From Bacteroidota bacterium (GTDB lineage Bacteria > Bacteroidota > Bacteroidia > Chitinophagales > Chitinophagaceae): a stretch of DNA of 64,000 bases. Both the position numbers and the translations under genes were made by a program. The stretch covers positions 45,512 through 109,511 of the forward strand of contig JAEWKK010000023.1 of assembly GCA_023386045.1 (NCBI GenBank). The letters are read 5' to 3'. Within the stretch, counting starts at the first letter, position 1. Each line of letters begins with the position of its first letter. The notes beneath the pieces were generated by a model. That model worked only from the letters and a program-made list of their open reading frames with translations. It was not told where the DNA came from and made no database searches. Positions 51,840 to 60,184 of the stretch are shown here, piece after piece.

Positions 51840-52283
51840 ATGAAAAATATTCTACGCTCAAAATATTTATTGCTTTATCTCTTGGTACCAGGTCTCATAA
51901 TGATCATGAACGCCTGCAGTAGTTCAAGGAAAACATTGGCAGTAGAGGAAGGCTGGGAACTGATTGGGGAAACTAAGGTCAATTTCATAAGAGATAAAGA
52001 TGAGATCACAGTTACAAGTCCCAACCAGTTTACTGCTCTTCGCTTCAAAGTAGAAGACAGGGAAATCAAACTCAATGACCTCAAAGTTTATTTTCAGAAT
52101 GGGGACAAACTGGAACCAAACATAGACGAACTGATCGCTGCTGACCAGTACAGCCGCGATATTGAACTCTCCCGCGATGGACGTTATATCAGTAAAATAG
52201 AATTCAAATACCGCACAACAGGAAATATTCTTAAGGGAAGGGCCAATGTCCTGGTGTTTGGACGGAAATACCAGGGCTGGTAA
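51840..52283 (+). CDS. DUF2541-like lipoprotein
   Basis: The signal ends with a lipobox-like MNAC (Cys at about residue 26). The mature part of 120 residues, EGWELIGETKVNF, ITVTSPNQFTALRFKVEDR, then DIELSRDGRYISKIEFKYR, matches the strand pattern of DUF2541 (a small beta-sandwich of unknown role). It is upstream of htpG but separated from it by 99 bp and probably transcribed alone. Confidence 0.65.
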   Translation: MKNILRSKYLLLYLLVPGLIMIMNACSSSRKTLAVEEGWELIGETKVNFIRDKDEITVTSPNQFTALRFKVEDREIKLNDLKVYFQNGDKLEPNIDELIAADQYSRDIELSRDGRYISKIEFKYRTTGNILKGRANVLVFGRKYQGW

Positions 52284-52382
52284 TCCGAATCAGGTCTCTT
52301 GAATTTACATTTGCTGTCAATCTGTCAACCCGGACTATATTGGAACGGGCATTGATAAGCATTTGCAACAAAAATCATTTAC

Positions 52383-54272
52383 ATGGTACAGGAAAAAGGA
52401 ACCATTTCCATTCATACGGAGAATATCTTCCCGATCATTAAAAAATTTTTATACTCGGATAACGAGATCTTTCTGCGGGAACTAGTGAGCAATGCGGTGG
52501 ATGCCACCCAAAAAGTAAAAAGGTTATCCTCCCTGGGACAGTACAACCAGGAACTGGGTGATCTTACCATACAGGTGAGCGTTGACGAAGCAGCCAAAAC
52601 CATCACAGTTTCTGACAAGGGTATTGGCATGACCGCAGAAGAGATCAAAAAATACATCAACCAGATTGCCTTTTCCGGAGCCACGGAGTTTATGGAAAAG
52701 TTCAAGGAAGCAAAGGATGCCAACGAGATCATTGGTCGCTTTGGACTTGGTTTTTATTCTGCTTTCATGGTTGCCGATAAAGTGGAGATTCAGACGCTTT
52801 CCTACCAGGATGGAGCAGAACCGGCCCGCTGGGTATGTGATGGCAGCACCGAGTTTGAGATCACTGAAGGCAATAAAACAGAAAGAGGTACAGATGTGAT
52901 CCTTTACATCAATGCTGAATCAGAGGAATTTCTGAAAGAACAAAGGATCGAATCCATTTTGGAGAAATACGCCAAATTCCTGCCTGTTCCCGTGCAGTTT
53001 GGTACAAGAGAAGAATCGGTTGAAGATGGCGAAGATGAAAAAGGGGAAAAGAAATACACTACCGTTTCCGTCCCCAATATCATCAACAATACGGTTCCTA
53101 TCTGGACCAAACAACCTTCTGAGCTGAAGGATGAGGATTATCTAAATTTTTACAGGGAACTCTATCCCATGTCCGAGGAACCGCTTTTCTGGATCCACCT
53201 GAACGTGGATTACCCTTTTCATCTTACCGGTGTACTTTATTTTCCTAAGCTGAAGAATGATTTCGAGATACAGCGGAACAAGATCAAACTGTTTTCAAGA
53301 CAGGTATTCATTACAGACGAAGTAAAAGATATTGTGCCCGAATTTCTCATGCTGCTCCATGGTGTGATCGATTCACCAGATATTCCATTGAATGTGAGTC
53401 GCAGCTTCCTGCAGGCCGACAGCAACGTGAAAAAGATCAACAGTTACATTACAAGGAAAGTGGCAGACAAGCTCAATGAATTATTCCGTAAGGACAGGAA
53501 ATCCTACGAAGAAAAATGGAATGATATCGGTCTCTTTGTAAAATACGGCGCCATCAGCGAAGAGAAGTTTTACGAAAAAGCAAAAGAATTCCTGTTACTC
53601 ACCAATACCAAACAGGAACATTACACGCTTCCCGAATACAAGGCCAAAGTAAAAGATTTCCAGGAAGACAAGAATGGCACCACCGTTTACCTCTATACAG
53701 CTGATCCTGAAAGACAGGATGCCTACGTACAGGCAGCAGGAAAAAGAGATTATGATGTGTTGCTGATGAATGCTCCACTTGACAATCATTTTATGCAGCA
53801 CCTGGAAATGAAAGAAGAGAAGATCGCTTTCAAGCGCGTAGATGCTGATGTGCTGGACAAGCTGATTCAAAAAGGCAAGGAAAGCAGCCATCAACTGACA
53901 GAAGAGGAATCTGCTAAAATCAAAGAGATTTTTGAGAAGGCTATTGGCAATCCCACCATGAAAGTGGAAGTGGAAAGTCTTTCCGCTGAAGAACTTCCGG
54001 TAACCATCACCATGGAAGAATGGATGCGCCGCATGAAAGAAATGGCCAGGATGGGTGGAGGAATGAATTTTTACGGATCACTGCCCGATAGTTACAAGGT
54101 AGCCATAAATGGTAATCACAAGTTGATTTCCAAATTGCTCACCGTTGATGAAGCGCACCAGTCCGCGCTTGCCAGGCAGGCTTTTGACCTTGCCTTATTA
54201 TCGCAGGGAATGCTGAAAGGAAGCGACCTTACAGCTTTTGTTGAAAGAAGCGTGCAGGTGGTGAGCGAGTAG
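52383..54272 (+). CDS. htpG: Molecular chaperone HtpG (Hsp90)
   Basis: The 629 residues match bacterial Hsp90: GHKL motifs LRELVSNAVDAT, VSDKGIGMT and GRFGLGFYSAFMVADKV with the ATP lid, then the middle domain (NVDYPFHLTGVLYFPK, PLNVSRSFLQAD) and the C-terminal dimerisation domain. It is somewhat divergent, as in Bacteroidota, and acts as a stress chaperone in the cytoplasm. The gene is alone. Confidence 0.96.
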   Translation: MVQEKGTISIHTENIFPIIKKFLYSDNEIFLRELVSNAVDATQKVKRLSSLGQYNQELGDLTIQVSVDEAAKTITVSDKGIGMTAEEIKKYINQIAFSGATEFMEKFKEAKDANEIIGRFGLGFYSAFMVADKVEIQTLSYQDGAEPARWVCDGSTEFEITEGNKTERGTDVILYINAESEEFLKEQRIESILEKYAKFLPVPVQFGTREESVEDGEDEKGEKKYTTVSVPNIINNTVPIWTKQPSELKDEDYLNFYRELYPMSEEPLFWIHLNVDYPFHLTGVLYFPKLKNDFEIQRNKIKLFSRQVFITDEVKDIVPEFLMLLHGVIDSPDIPLNVSRSFLQADSNVKKINSYITRKVADKLNELFRKDRKSYEEKWNDIGLFVKYGAISEEKFYEKAKEFLLLTNTKQEHYTLPEYKAKVKDFQEDKNGTTVYLYTADPERQDAYVQAAGKRDYDVLLMNAPLDNHFMQHLEMKEEKIAFKRVDADVLDKLIQKGKESSHQLTEEESAKIKEIFEKAIGNPTMKVEVESLSAEELPVTITMEEWMRRMKEMARMGGGMNFYGSLPDSYKVAINGNHKLISKLLTVDEAHQSALARQAFDLALLSQGMLKGSDLTAFVERSVQVVSE

Positions 54273-54296
54273 GGAGTTCCGCCTGGGCTTGAGCTA

Positions 54297-54340
54297 TGGT
54301 GGGTGAGGGGTGAGTAGTGAATGGTGAGGGGTGAGGATTT
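54297..54340. repeat. Heptamer array downstream of htpG
   Basis: Units TGGGTGAG, GGGTGAG, TAGTGAA, TGGTGAG and GGGTGAG begin about 25 bp after the htpG stop. They match the TGGTGAG family at 11154 and 12297. Confidence 0.6.
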
Positions 54341-54535
54341 AAGCTCAGTATAGAACATGAAGTTGAAGTGAGTGACACAAGTAAAGCTGAATAGCAGTAC
54401 TAAAGCCGGTCAACAAAAATTATTTTTTGAGAATAAGGACAGCGGGGTAATAAAGTTTTTTGGTTGACCAGCATATTGCTACTATCACCGTCCCTTGTGT
54501 CACTCACTTGTACTTAGCAATGCTATTGAGCAAAT

Positions 54536-55105
54536 GCAGGAAGAATATCGAATTTTGAACAGAGGAACAAGGAATGAAGAAGTGGATGGAATATGAAAGT
54601 TATCAATGAGTAATAGAAATAACCCATTAAGAATGACCCAACTGGCAAGATTTGTACTCTTGAACTATAATTCATCAACGTTATGCACTCGGTGCCTTCT
54701 CTGTGCACTTTGTGATCCGGCTGTTCATTACACTCTCGCCATATAGTTTTTTAGCAACACGAAGGTCACAATGAACCACGGAGAACAGGAAGAATATCGA
54801 ATATTGAACAGAGGAACAAGGATTGATGAAGTGGATGGAAAATCAAAATGATCATCGACTAACAGAAGACCATTCAGAATATCCCAGCAGGTGAAGCTTT
54901 GAACTCCTGAACTATAATTCATCAAGTTTGTGTACTCGGTGCCTTCTCTGTGCACTTTGTGATCCGGCTGTTCATTACACTCTCGTCATATAGTTTTTTA
55001 GCAGCAGGAAGGTCACAATGAACCACGGAGAACAGGAAGAATGTCGAATATTGAACAGAGGAACAAGGAATGAAGAAGTGGATGTAAAATGAAAGAGCCC
55101 GGTGA
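54536..55105. repeat. Two and a half copies of a ~246-bp direct repeat, non-coding
   Basis: Copies begin at about 54536, 54788 and 55034 (the last truncated). Each starts with GGAAGAAT(A/G)TCGAAT and contains GAACAGAGGAACAAGGA, then CTCGGTGCCTTCTCTGTGCA and ends in CACAATGAACCACGGAG. The first part is related to the half-units at 50136. Short frames on the minus strand repeat because the DNA repeats and are not genes. The rest of 54273-55152 shows no gene. Confidence 0.8.
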
Positions 55106-55152
55106 CAAAGAGAGAGCGGGAGCGGAGATAGAGAAAAAGTATTAGGTAGTTG

Positions 55153-55377
55153 CTATAGATATTTGAATACACTATCCCTGTAAGCCTGGAGATCTTCCAG
55201 TGTACTCAGTTCATCGAATTTTTCAGATTTACCATTTTTATATTTCCGGACGAGAGAAACGGTTTCACCATTCACGATCGTGGATTGTGCACGAACAAAA
55301 ATATTTTCCAGCTCATGCAGATCTTTCAGGGTTTGTAATTCTTCAATTCTCGTTACTTCAATCACAAAAGTGTTCAT
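55153..55377 (-). CDS. Small hypothetical protein
   Basis: The 74 residues are hydrophilic, with the pattern VIEVTRIEELQTLKDLHELE, a strand (VRAQSTIVNGETVSLVRKY) and a C-terminal helix FDELSTLEDLQAYRDSV. The two helices are similar to each other, suggesting a small symmetric fold. It lies 11 bp downstream of the TPM-domain gene and may be part of that operon. Confidence 0.6.
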   Translation of the reverse strand: MNTFVIEVTRIEELQTLKDLHELENIFVRAQSTIVNGETVSLVRKYKNGKSEKFDELSTLEDLQAYRDSVFKYL

Positions 55378-55388
55378 TGCTCATCAAT

Positions 55389-56189
55389 TTACCAGTTACC
55401 GCCGGCGCCACCGCCGCCAAATCCGCCACCACCAAACCCGCCAAAGCCGCCGCCACCACCGCCTCCAAAGCCTCCGCCAAATCCACCTCCACGACTTCCG
55501 CCAAAGCTTCCAGGGAAAATAACCGGGCCGCCAAATCCACGATAACCCCTTCTTGACATATAGCCACCACCACGATTGCCACCTCCAAACATGCTAAGGA
55601 TAACAAACAAAATGATAATGGCGATGACAAGTTTGGGTAGGCTGATGCCCTTTCCTTTTTTGCGGTCGGCGTAACCGGGAGGAGCTTTGTATTCACCTGC
55701 CGCTGCACGAATGAGTGCTGTTGTTGACTGATCGAAGGCCTGGTAGAAATCCCCCGCCTTTAAATTGGGAACCAGGTATTCATCAAAAATATATCCGGCC
55801 GTCATGTCGGGTATGGCACCTTCCAGTCCACGCCCGATAGCAATGAAGGCTTTCCTGTTTTCATTTTCATTACCAAGCGAAACCAGGATCACAATACCGT
55901 TATCAAATTTGGCGCTGCCACCCACGCCCCATTTTTCTCCGAGCTCGGTAGCAAACACGGCAGGCTCGTAACCACTCAGGTCTTTCATGATCACGATCAC
56001 GATCTGGTTGGAAGTCGTGTCGTCATAATTCACCAGCTTTCGCTCTAATGCGTCTCTTTGTTCCGGCGTAAGCGTGTTGGTATAATCGTTAACCAGACGC
56101 GGAGGATTAGGTGGATCCGGAAAAGGATCTTTTTGCCCGAAAACAGCAAGAGAGAACAATAAGCTGAGTGTGAATAGTAGTGTCTTCAT
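55389..56189 (-). CDS. TPM-domain protein with glycine-rich tail (YgcG-like)
   Basis: Signal peptide (residues 1-18), then a TPM domain (residues of about 30-155; LVNDYTNTLTPEQRDALERKL, GIVILVSLGNENENRKAFIAIGRGLEG), one transmembrane helix (about 178-195), and a tail of about 50 residues very rich in Gly and Phe ending in GGNW. TPM (DUF477) proteins are membrane-associated; some have phosphatase activity. It is in an operon after lemA and a cytoplasmic TPM gene, ending head to tail with it. Confidence 0.85.
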   Translation of the reverse strand: MKTLLFTLSLLFSLAVFGQKDPFPDPPNPPRLVNDYTNTLTPEQRDALERKLVNYDDTTSNQIVIVIMKDLSGYEPAVFATELGEKWGVGGSAKFDNGIVILVSLGNENENRKAFIAIGRGLEGAIPDMTAGYIFDEYLVPNLKAGDFYQAFDQSTTALIRAAAGEYKAPPGYADRKKGKGISLPKLVIAIIILFVILSMFGGGNRGGGYMSRRGYRGFGGPVIFPGSFGGSRGGGFGGGFGGGGGGGFGGFGGGGFGGGGAGGNW

Positions 56190-56648
56190 TTACCTGCCAA
56201 AAACAATTTCATCCGGTAATTCATTCTTGTCCGTTTCCCTGTTGTATGGAAAATAAAAATGCAGGGCTTCGCCGATGTCCTTAATGCAGGCTTCCAGTCC
56301 TTCCGCCAGGTCATGGTGTTTGAAGTAGGCCATCATTTTCATGACTTCATCTTCCCAGTATTTCTGACCCACTTTATCATGAATTCCCTGGTCGCCTAGG
56401 ATGGCTGCCTGCCTGTCTTTTACAGCTATGTAAATCAGCGTTGCATTCCTGTCCATGGTATTGGACATACCCAACTGAAGGAACAACTCCCCGGCCCTGT
56501 CCATCGCATCCACATACCTGCACCTAGATTCGATGAATAACCTGATTTCACCACTGGTGCGTTGTTCTGCGAGGCGTATGGCTTCAAGAAGCCGTTCCTT
56601 TTCAGCTGAGGTAAAAAATTCCTTTTCTTTTTTCCAGGGTAGTTTCAC
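56190..56648 (-). CDS. TPM-domain protein (short form)
   Basis: The 152 residues contain one TPM domain: FFTSAEKERLLEAIRLAEQRTSGEIRLFIES, then TLIYIAVKDRQAAILGDQGIHDKV. There is no signal peptide or membrane helix. The gene begins one base before the lemA stop region ends and is followed directly by the larger TPM gene. This lemA-TPM-TPM arrangement is common in Bacteroidota; the function is not known. Confidence 0.85.
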   Translation of the reverse strand: MKLPWKKEKEFFTSAEKERLLEAIRLAEQRTSGEIRLFIESRCRYVDAMDRAGELFLQLGMSNTMDRNATLIYIAVKDRQAAILGDQGIHDKVGQKYWEDEVMKMMAYFKHHDLAEGLEACIKDIGEALHFYFPYNRETDKNELPDEIVFGR

Positions 56649-57281
56649 TTAGCGTGATTTTGTGCTGTCAAAATTTACAGAAGGTTTATTGCGGTTGAAA
56701 TCAACCTTTGGTGCATTCTGCGCGCCAGCATCCGCTTCAAATGGTGGACGAACCCTGAATCCAAACATGCCTGCAAAAATGTTGGCAGGGAAGGACCGGA
56801 CCTTACGGTTATAGGTATTCACCACTTCATTAAAACGGTTTCTTTCGGTATTGATCCTGTTCTCAGTGCCGGCTAATTCGTACTGAAGATTTCGGAAGCC
56901 TTCATTGGCTCTGAGGTTGGGATAGTTTTCAGTAACTACCAGGAGTCGGCCAAGGGCGCGGCTTAATTCACCCTGTGCTGCCTGGAATTGTTCCAGTTGT
57001 TCTGGAGTTACCTTGGAAGGATCAACAGTAACAGCAGTAGCTTTTGCCCTTGCATTGATCACATCATTCAGGGTTCCTCTTTCAAAATCCGCTTCACCCT
57101 GTACCGTTGCCACCAGGTTGGGAATGAGGTCTGCTCTTCTCTGGTAGGAGCTTTGTACATTTCCCCAGGCATTTTTTACATTCTCATCTTCTCTTACCAT
57201 TCCATTATATTGACTGCATCCCCAGAATACGAAAATGACCAGGATGGCTAAAACAACCAGAAGTGTTGAATTACGTCTCAT
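56649..57281 (-). CDS. lemA: LemA family protein
   Basis: An N-terminal membrane anchor (about residues 5-22, with a lipobox-like FWGC) is followed by the LemA fold: ENVKNAWGNVQSSYQRRADLIPNLVATVQG, then FQAAQGELSRALGRLLVVTENYPNLRANEGFRNLQYELAGTENRI, then YNRKVRSFPANIFAGMFGF. LemA proteins are membrane-anchored alpha-helical proteins of unknown biochemical role. It is the first gene of the operon with the two TPM genes. Confidence 0.93.
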   Translation of the reverse strand: MRRNSTLLVVLAILVIFVFWGCSQYNGMVREDENVKNAWGNVQSSYQRRADLIPNLVATVQGEADFERGTLNDVINARAKATAVTVDPSKVTPEQLEQFQAAQGELSRALGRLLVVTENYPNLRANEGFRNLQYELAGTENRINTERNRFNEVVNTYNRKVRSFPANIFAGMFGFRVRPPFEADAGAQNAPKVDFNRNKPSVNFDSTKSR

Positions 57282-57337
57282 GTTTTGATTTTTGTTTTTT
57301 TAAAATTACGGTTTGCTGTTTGAATAGAGTTGAGGAA

Positions 57338-57462
57338 GTTTAGGGAGATTAGGAAGTTTAGAGAGTTTAGGAAGTTGAGATGGTTTAGATAGTTTAGAAA
57401 GTTGAGTTTAGGGAGTTTAGGAAGTTGAGATAGTTTAGATAGTTTAGAAAGCTGAGAGGGTG
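57338..57462. repeat. Array of degenerate 9-nt units
   Basis: Units such as AGTTTAGGA, AGTTGAGAT and AGTTTAGAT repeat about 13 times without a break, with a period of nine. It lies in the spacer upstream of lemA, with no gene. Confidence 0.75.
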
Positions 57463-57514
57463 AAATTTAGATGAATCTCGGTTCTTAACATCGAATGCAT
57501 TATCCACTTCTATC

Positions 57515-57678
57515 ACCATTATCATTTCATCTGCCATAAGCCATCAACCACTATCAGCCGTCATCATTCCATTAGCAAAAGGTCAATTGTCATGAGCAAT
57601 CTACCATCTACCATATGCCCCATAAGCTATATGCTATTAGCCATCTGCTATGATCTATGAACCATGAACTATGAACTA
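57515..57678. repeat. Array of degenerate 7-nt units abutting pgk
   Basis: Units such as CCATAAG, CCATCAA, CTATGAA and CCATGAA follow each other, in part broken. The final units run into the pgk stop codon (57676-57678). The last part shares the unit CTATGAA with the array at 340-365. Confidence 0.7.
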
Positions 57679-58866
57679 CTTCATCGCAGCAATTCCCGGA
57701 AGTTCTTTGCCTTCAAAGTATTCCAGCATAGCGCCGCCACCGGTTGATACGTAGGAAACCCTGTCGGCATAACCAAACTGGTTAACCGCAGATACGCTGT
57801 CGCCACCACCTACCAGTGAAAAAGCGCCGCTTTCTGTGGCTTCTGCCACTGCTTTTGCAATGGCTTTGGTTCCATGCTGGAAGTGTTCCATTTCAAAAAC
57901 TCCCATTGGTCCATTCCACAAAATGGTTCTTGAATCATGAATCACCTTGGTAAAAGTGTCGCAGGCCATAGCGCCAATATCAAGTCCCATCCAGCCATCA
58001 GGAATATTATTACTTAGAGAAGAAGAAACCTCAGCATCTGCAGCAAAACGATCTGCGATAATGGAATCCGAAGGCAGGTGAATAGTAACCCCTTTGGCTT
58101 CTGCTTTTTTCATTAGTTCTTTGGCCGTGTCTATACGATCTTCTTCTACCAGCGAATTACCACATTGTCCGTCCATGGCTCTGAAAAATGTATAAGCCAT
58201 ACCTCCGCCAATAATGATATCTGTGGCTCTCTCCAGCAAATTTTCAATGATCAGGATCTTATCCGACACCTTGGCGCCACCAATGATTGCTGTAAATGGT
58301 TTTTCGGAATGATGCAAGACTTTTTCGGCGCTTTTTACTTCACCTTCCATCAGCAAACCAAACATTTTATTTTCCGGTTGGAAATATTTTGCAATTACAG
58401 CGGTAGAAGCGTGGGCCCTGTGTGCGGTACCAAATGCATCGTTTACGTAGATGTCTCCTAATGAGGCCAGCTTTTTGGCAAAGGCTTCATCACCTTTTTC
58501 TTCTTCCTTGTAAAAGCGCAGGTTCTCCAATAATAATACCTGTCCGGGTTGAAGCGCTGCTGCTTTCTGTTTGGCCTCTTCACCAATACAATCCGCGGCG
58601 AATTGCACTTCTGTTCCCAGCAGTTTACTTAAATGATTAACCAGGTGACGGAGAGAGAATTTATCAGAAGGTCCTTCTTTCGGCCGGCCCAGGTGCGACA
58701 TAAGGATCACACTACCTCCGTCATTCAAAATCTTTTTTATGGTTGGGATGGCCGCCGTGATCCTTGTATCGTCAGTAATGCGAAACGCTGAATCCAAAGG
58801 CACATTGAAATCTACTCTTATCAATACTTTTTTACCGGAGAAATTTGTATCCTGGAATTGGCTCAT
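57676..58866 (-). CDS. pgk: Phosphoglycerate kinase
   Basis: PGK makes ATP from 1,3-bisphosphoglycerate. The N-terminal RVDFNVPLD, ILMSHLGRPK, LLENLRFYKEEEKGD, then AIIGGAKVSDK, GGGMAYTFF, WNGPMGVFE and GGGDSVSAV are all diagnostic. Length (396) is normal. It is 110 bp downstream of gap but a terminator lies between them, so pgk can be transcribed on its own. Confidence 0.97.
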   Translation of the reverse strand: MSQFQDTNFSGKKVLIRVDFNVPLDSAFRITDDTRITAAIPTIKKILNDGGSVILMSHLGRPKEGPSDKFSLRHLVNHLSKLLGTEVQFAADCIGEEAKQKAAALQPGQVLLLENLRFYKEEEKGDEAFAKKLASLGDIYVNDAFGTAHRAHASTAVIAKYFQPENKMFGLLMEGEVKSAEKVLHHSEKPFTAIIGGAKVSDKILIIENLLERATDIIIGGGMAYTFFRAMDGQCGNSLVEEDRIDTAKELMKKAEAKGVTIHLPSDSIIADRFAADAEVSSSLSNNIPDGWMGLDIGAMACDTFTKVIHDSRTILWNGPMGVFEMEHFQHGTKAIAKAVAEATESGAFSLVGGGDSVSAVNQFGYADRVSYVSTGGGAMLEYFEGKELPGIAAMK

Positions 58867-58930
58867 GATTCTTGGTTTTGGAAATGTGTTTAAAGGTAAA
58901 TGCTATTTAAAAGGCAGCCATAGGCTGAAT

Positions 58931-58960
58931 AAAAAAGCCGAACTGTCTGGTTCGGCTTTT
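58931..58960 (-). terminator. Terminator of gap
   Basis: Read leftward, AAGCCGAAC-CAGACA-GTTCGGCTT is followed by a T-run. Confidence 0.85.
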
Positions 58961-58975
58961 CAGGAATTCAATTTT

Positions 58976-59989
58976 TTATTTTTTGATCAGTTTTGCGAAG
59001 TAGTGCACGGTACGCACCAGCTGTGATACATAACTCATCTCGTTATCGTACCAGCTAACGGTTCTTACCAGCTGTGTATCTCCAACGGTTTGAACCTTGG
59101 TTTGTGTTCCGTCAAACAAACTTCCGTATGAAATACCAATGATATCACTGCTTACGATCTCGTCTTCGGTATAACCAAAGCTTTCATTGGCGGCTGCTTT
59201 CATAGCGGCATTTACTTCTTCAGTGCTTGTTTTTTTACCGAGAACAACTGTCAGTTCGGTTAGAGAACCTGTAAGTGTGGGAACACGCTGTGCGGTACCA
59301 TCGAGTTTTCCTTTCAGGCTGGGTAGAACCAGTCCAATAGCCTTGGCAGCACCAGTGCTGTTGGGAACAATATTCTGTGCAGCAGCTCTCGCTCTTCTCA
59401 GGTCATTTTTGGGATGGGGAGCATCCTGGGTGTTTTGGTCATTCGTATAGGCATGAACGGTGGTCATCAAACCTGCCAGGATTTCAAATTTATCTTCCAG
59501 TACCTTGGCCATTGGAGCCAGGCAGTTGGTAGTGCAGGAAGCACAGCTGATCACAGTTTCAGAACCATCAAGAATTTCGTGGTTCACGTTAAATACAATT
59601 GTTTTGAGATCACCTGTAGCAGGAGCGGAGATCACCACTTTTTTAGCACCAGCTTTCAGGTGGGCTTCAGCTTTTTCTTTATCTGTAAAGAAACCTGTGC
59701 ATTCCAGAACTACATCAACTTCGTGTTGGCCCCATGGAATTTGTGAAGGATCTTTCTGTGCATATATCTTGATCTCGTTTCCATTTACGATAACGGAAGT
59801 ATCGGTAGACTTAACTTCTTCGTTGAAACGTCCCTGTGCGGAGTCGTATTTGAGCAGGTGAGCAAGCACCTTTGGGCTGGTAAGGTCATTGATGGCTACA
59901 ACGTCTATTCCTTCCATGTTGTGGATCTGGCGGAATACCAGCCTGCCTATTCTTCCAAAACCATTAATGGCAACTTTAACTGTACTCAT
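58976..59989 (-). CDS. gap: Glyceraldehyde-3-phosphate dehydrogenase
   Basis: GAPDH, 337 residues: INGFGRIGRLVFRQ for the NAD fold, the catalytic Cys in SCASCTTNCLAP (about residue 155), MTTVHAYTNDQ, and WYDNEMSYVSQLVRTVHYF at the end. It works in glycolysis with the adjacent pgk. Residue Asp near position 33 (INDL) indicates NAD preference. It is followed by a terminator. Confidence 0.97.
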   Translation of the reverse strand: MSTVKVAINGFGRIGRLVFRQIHNMEGIDVVAINDLTSPKVLAHLLKYDSAQGRFNEEVKSTDTSVIVNGNEIKIYAQKDPSQIPWGQHEVDVVLECTGFFTDKEKAEAHLKAGAKKVVISAPATGDLKTIVFNVNHEILDGSETVISCASCTTNCLAPMAKVLEDKFEILAGLMTTVHAYTNDQNTQDAPHPKNDLRRARAAAQNIVPNSTGAAKAIGLVLPSLKGKLDGTAQRVPTLTGSLTELTVVLGKKTSTEEVNAAMKAAANESFGYTEDEIVSSDIIGISYGSLFDGTQTKVQTVGDTQLVRTVSWYDNEMSYVSQLVRTVHYFAKLIKK

Positions 59990-60184
59990 ATCACTAAGTT
60001 TAATTTTTTATTAATGCGGGGCGAAGGTACAATATTGAACAGGAAAAATCTGTATCAGATGGGTATGATATGGCTGTATCAGAAACCCAGGAATGAGGTC
60101 GGCATTGTTAAAAACTGCCCATTCTCTATACGGGACAGGATTAGAATATACGGTCAATAGTGAATTCCATTAATTTTGAGAGGA

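Noticed and set aside
54523..54955. Two similar minus-strand ORFs beginning MHREGTE
   Set aside because: They repeat only because the DNA is a direct repeat; the encoded sequences have no domain, and the frames break in the third copy.
55200..55801. Plus-strand Ala/Thr/Ser-rich and other ORFs opposite the TPM gene
   Set aside because: They are the complement of the glycine-rich tail and domain of the TPM protein; the minus strand has the recognisable domain.
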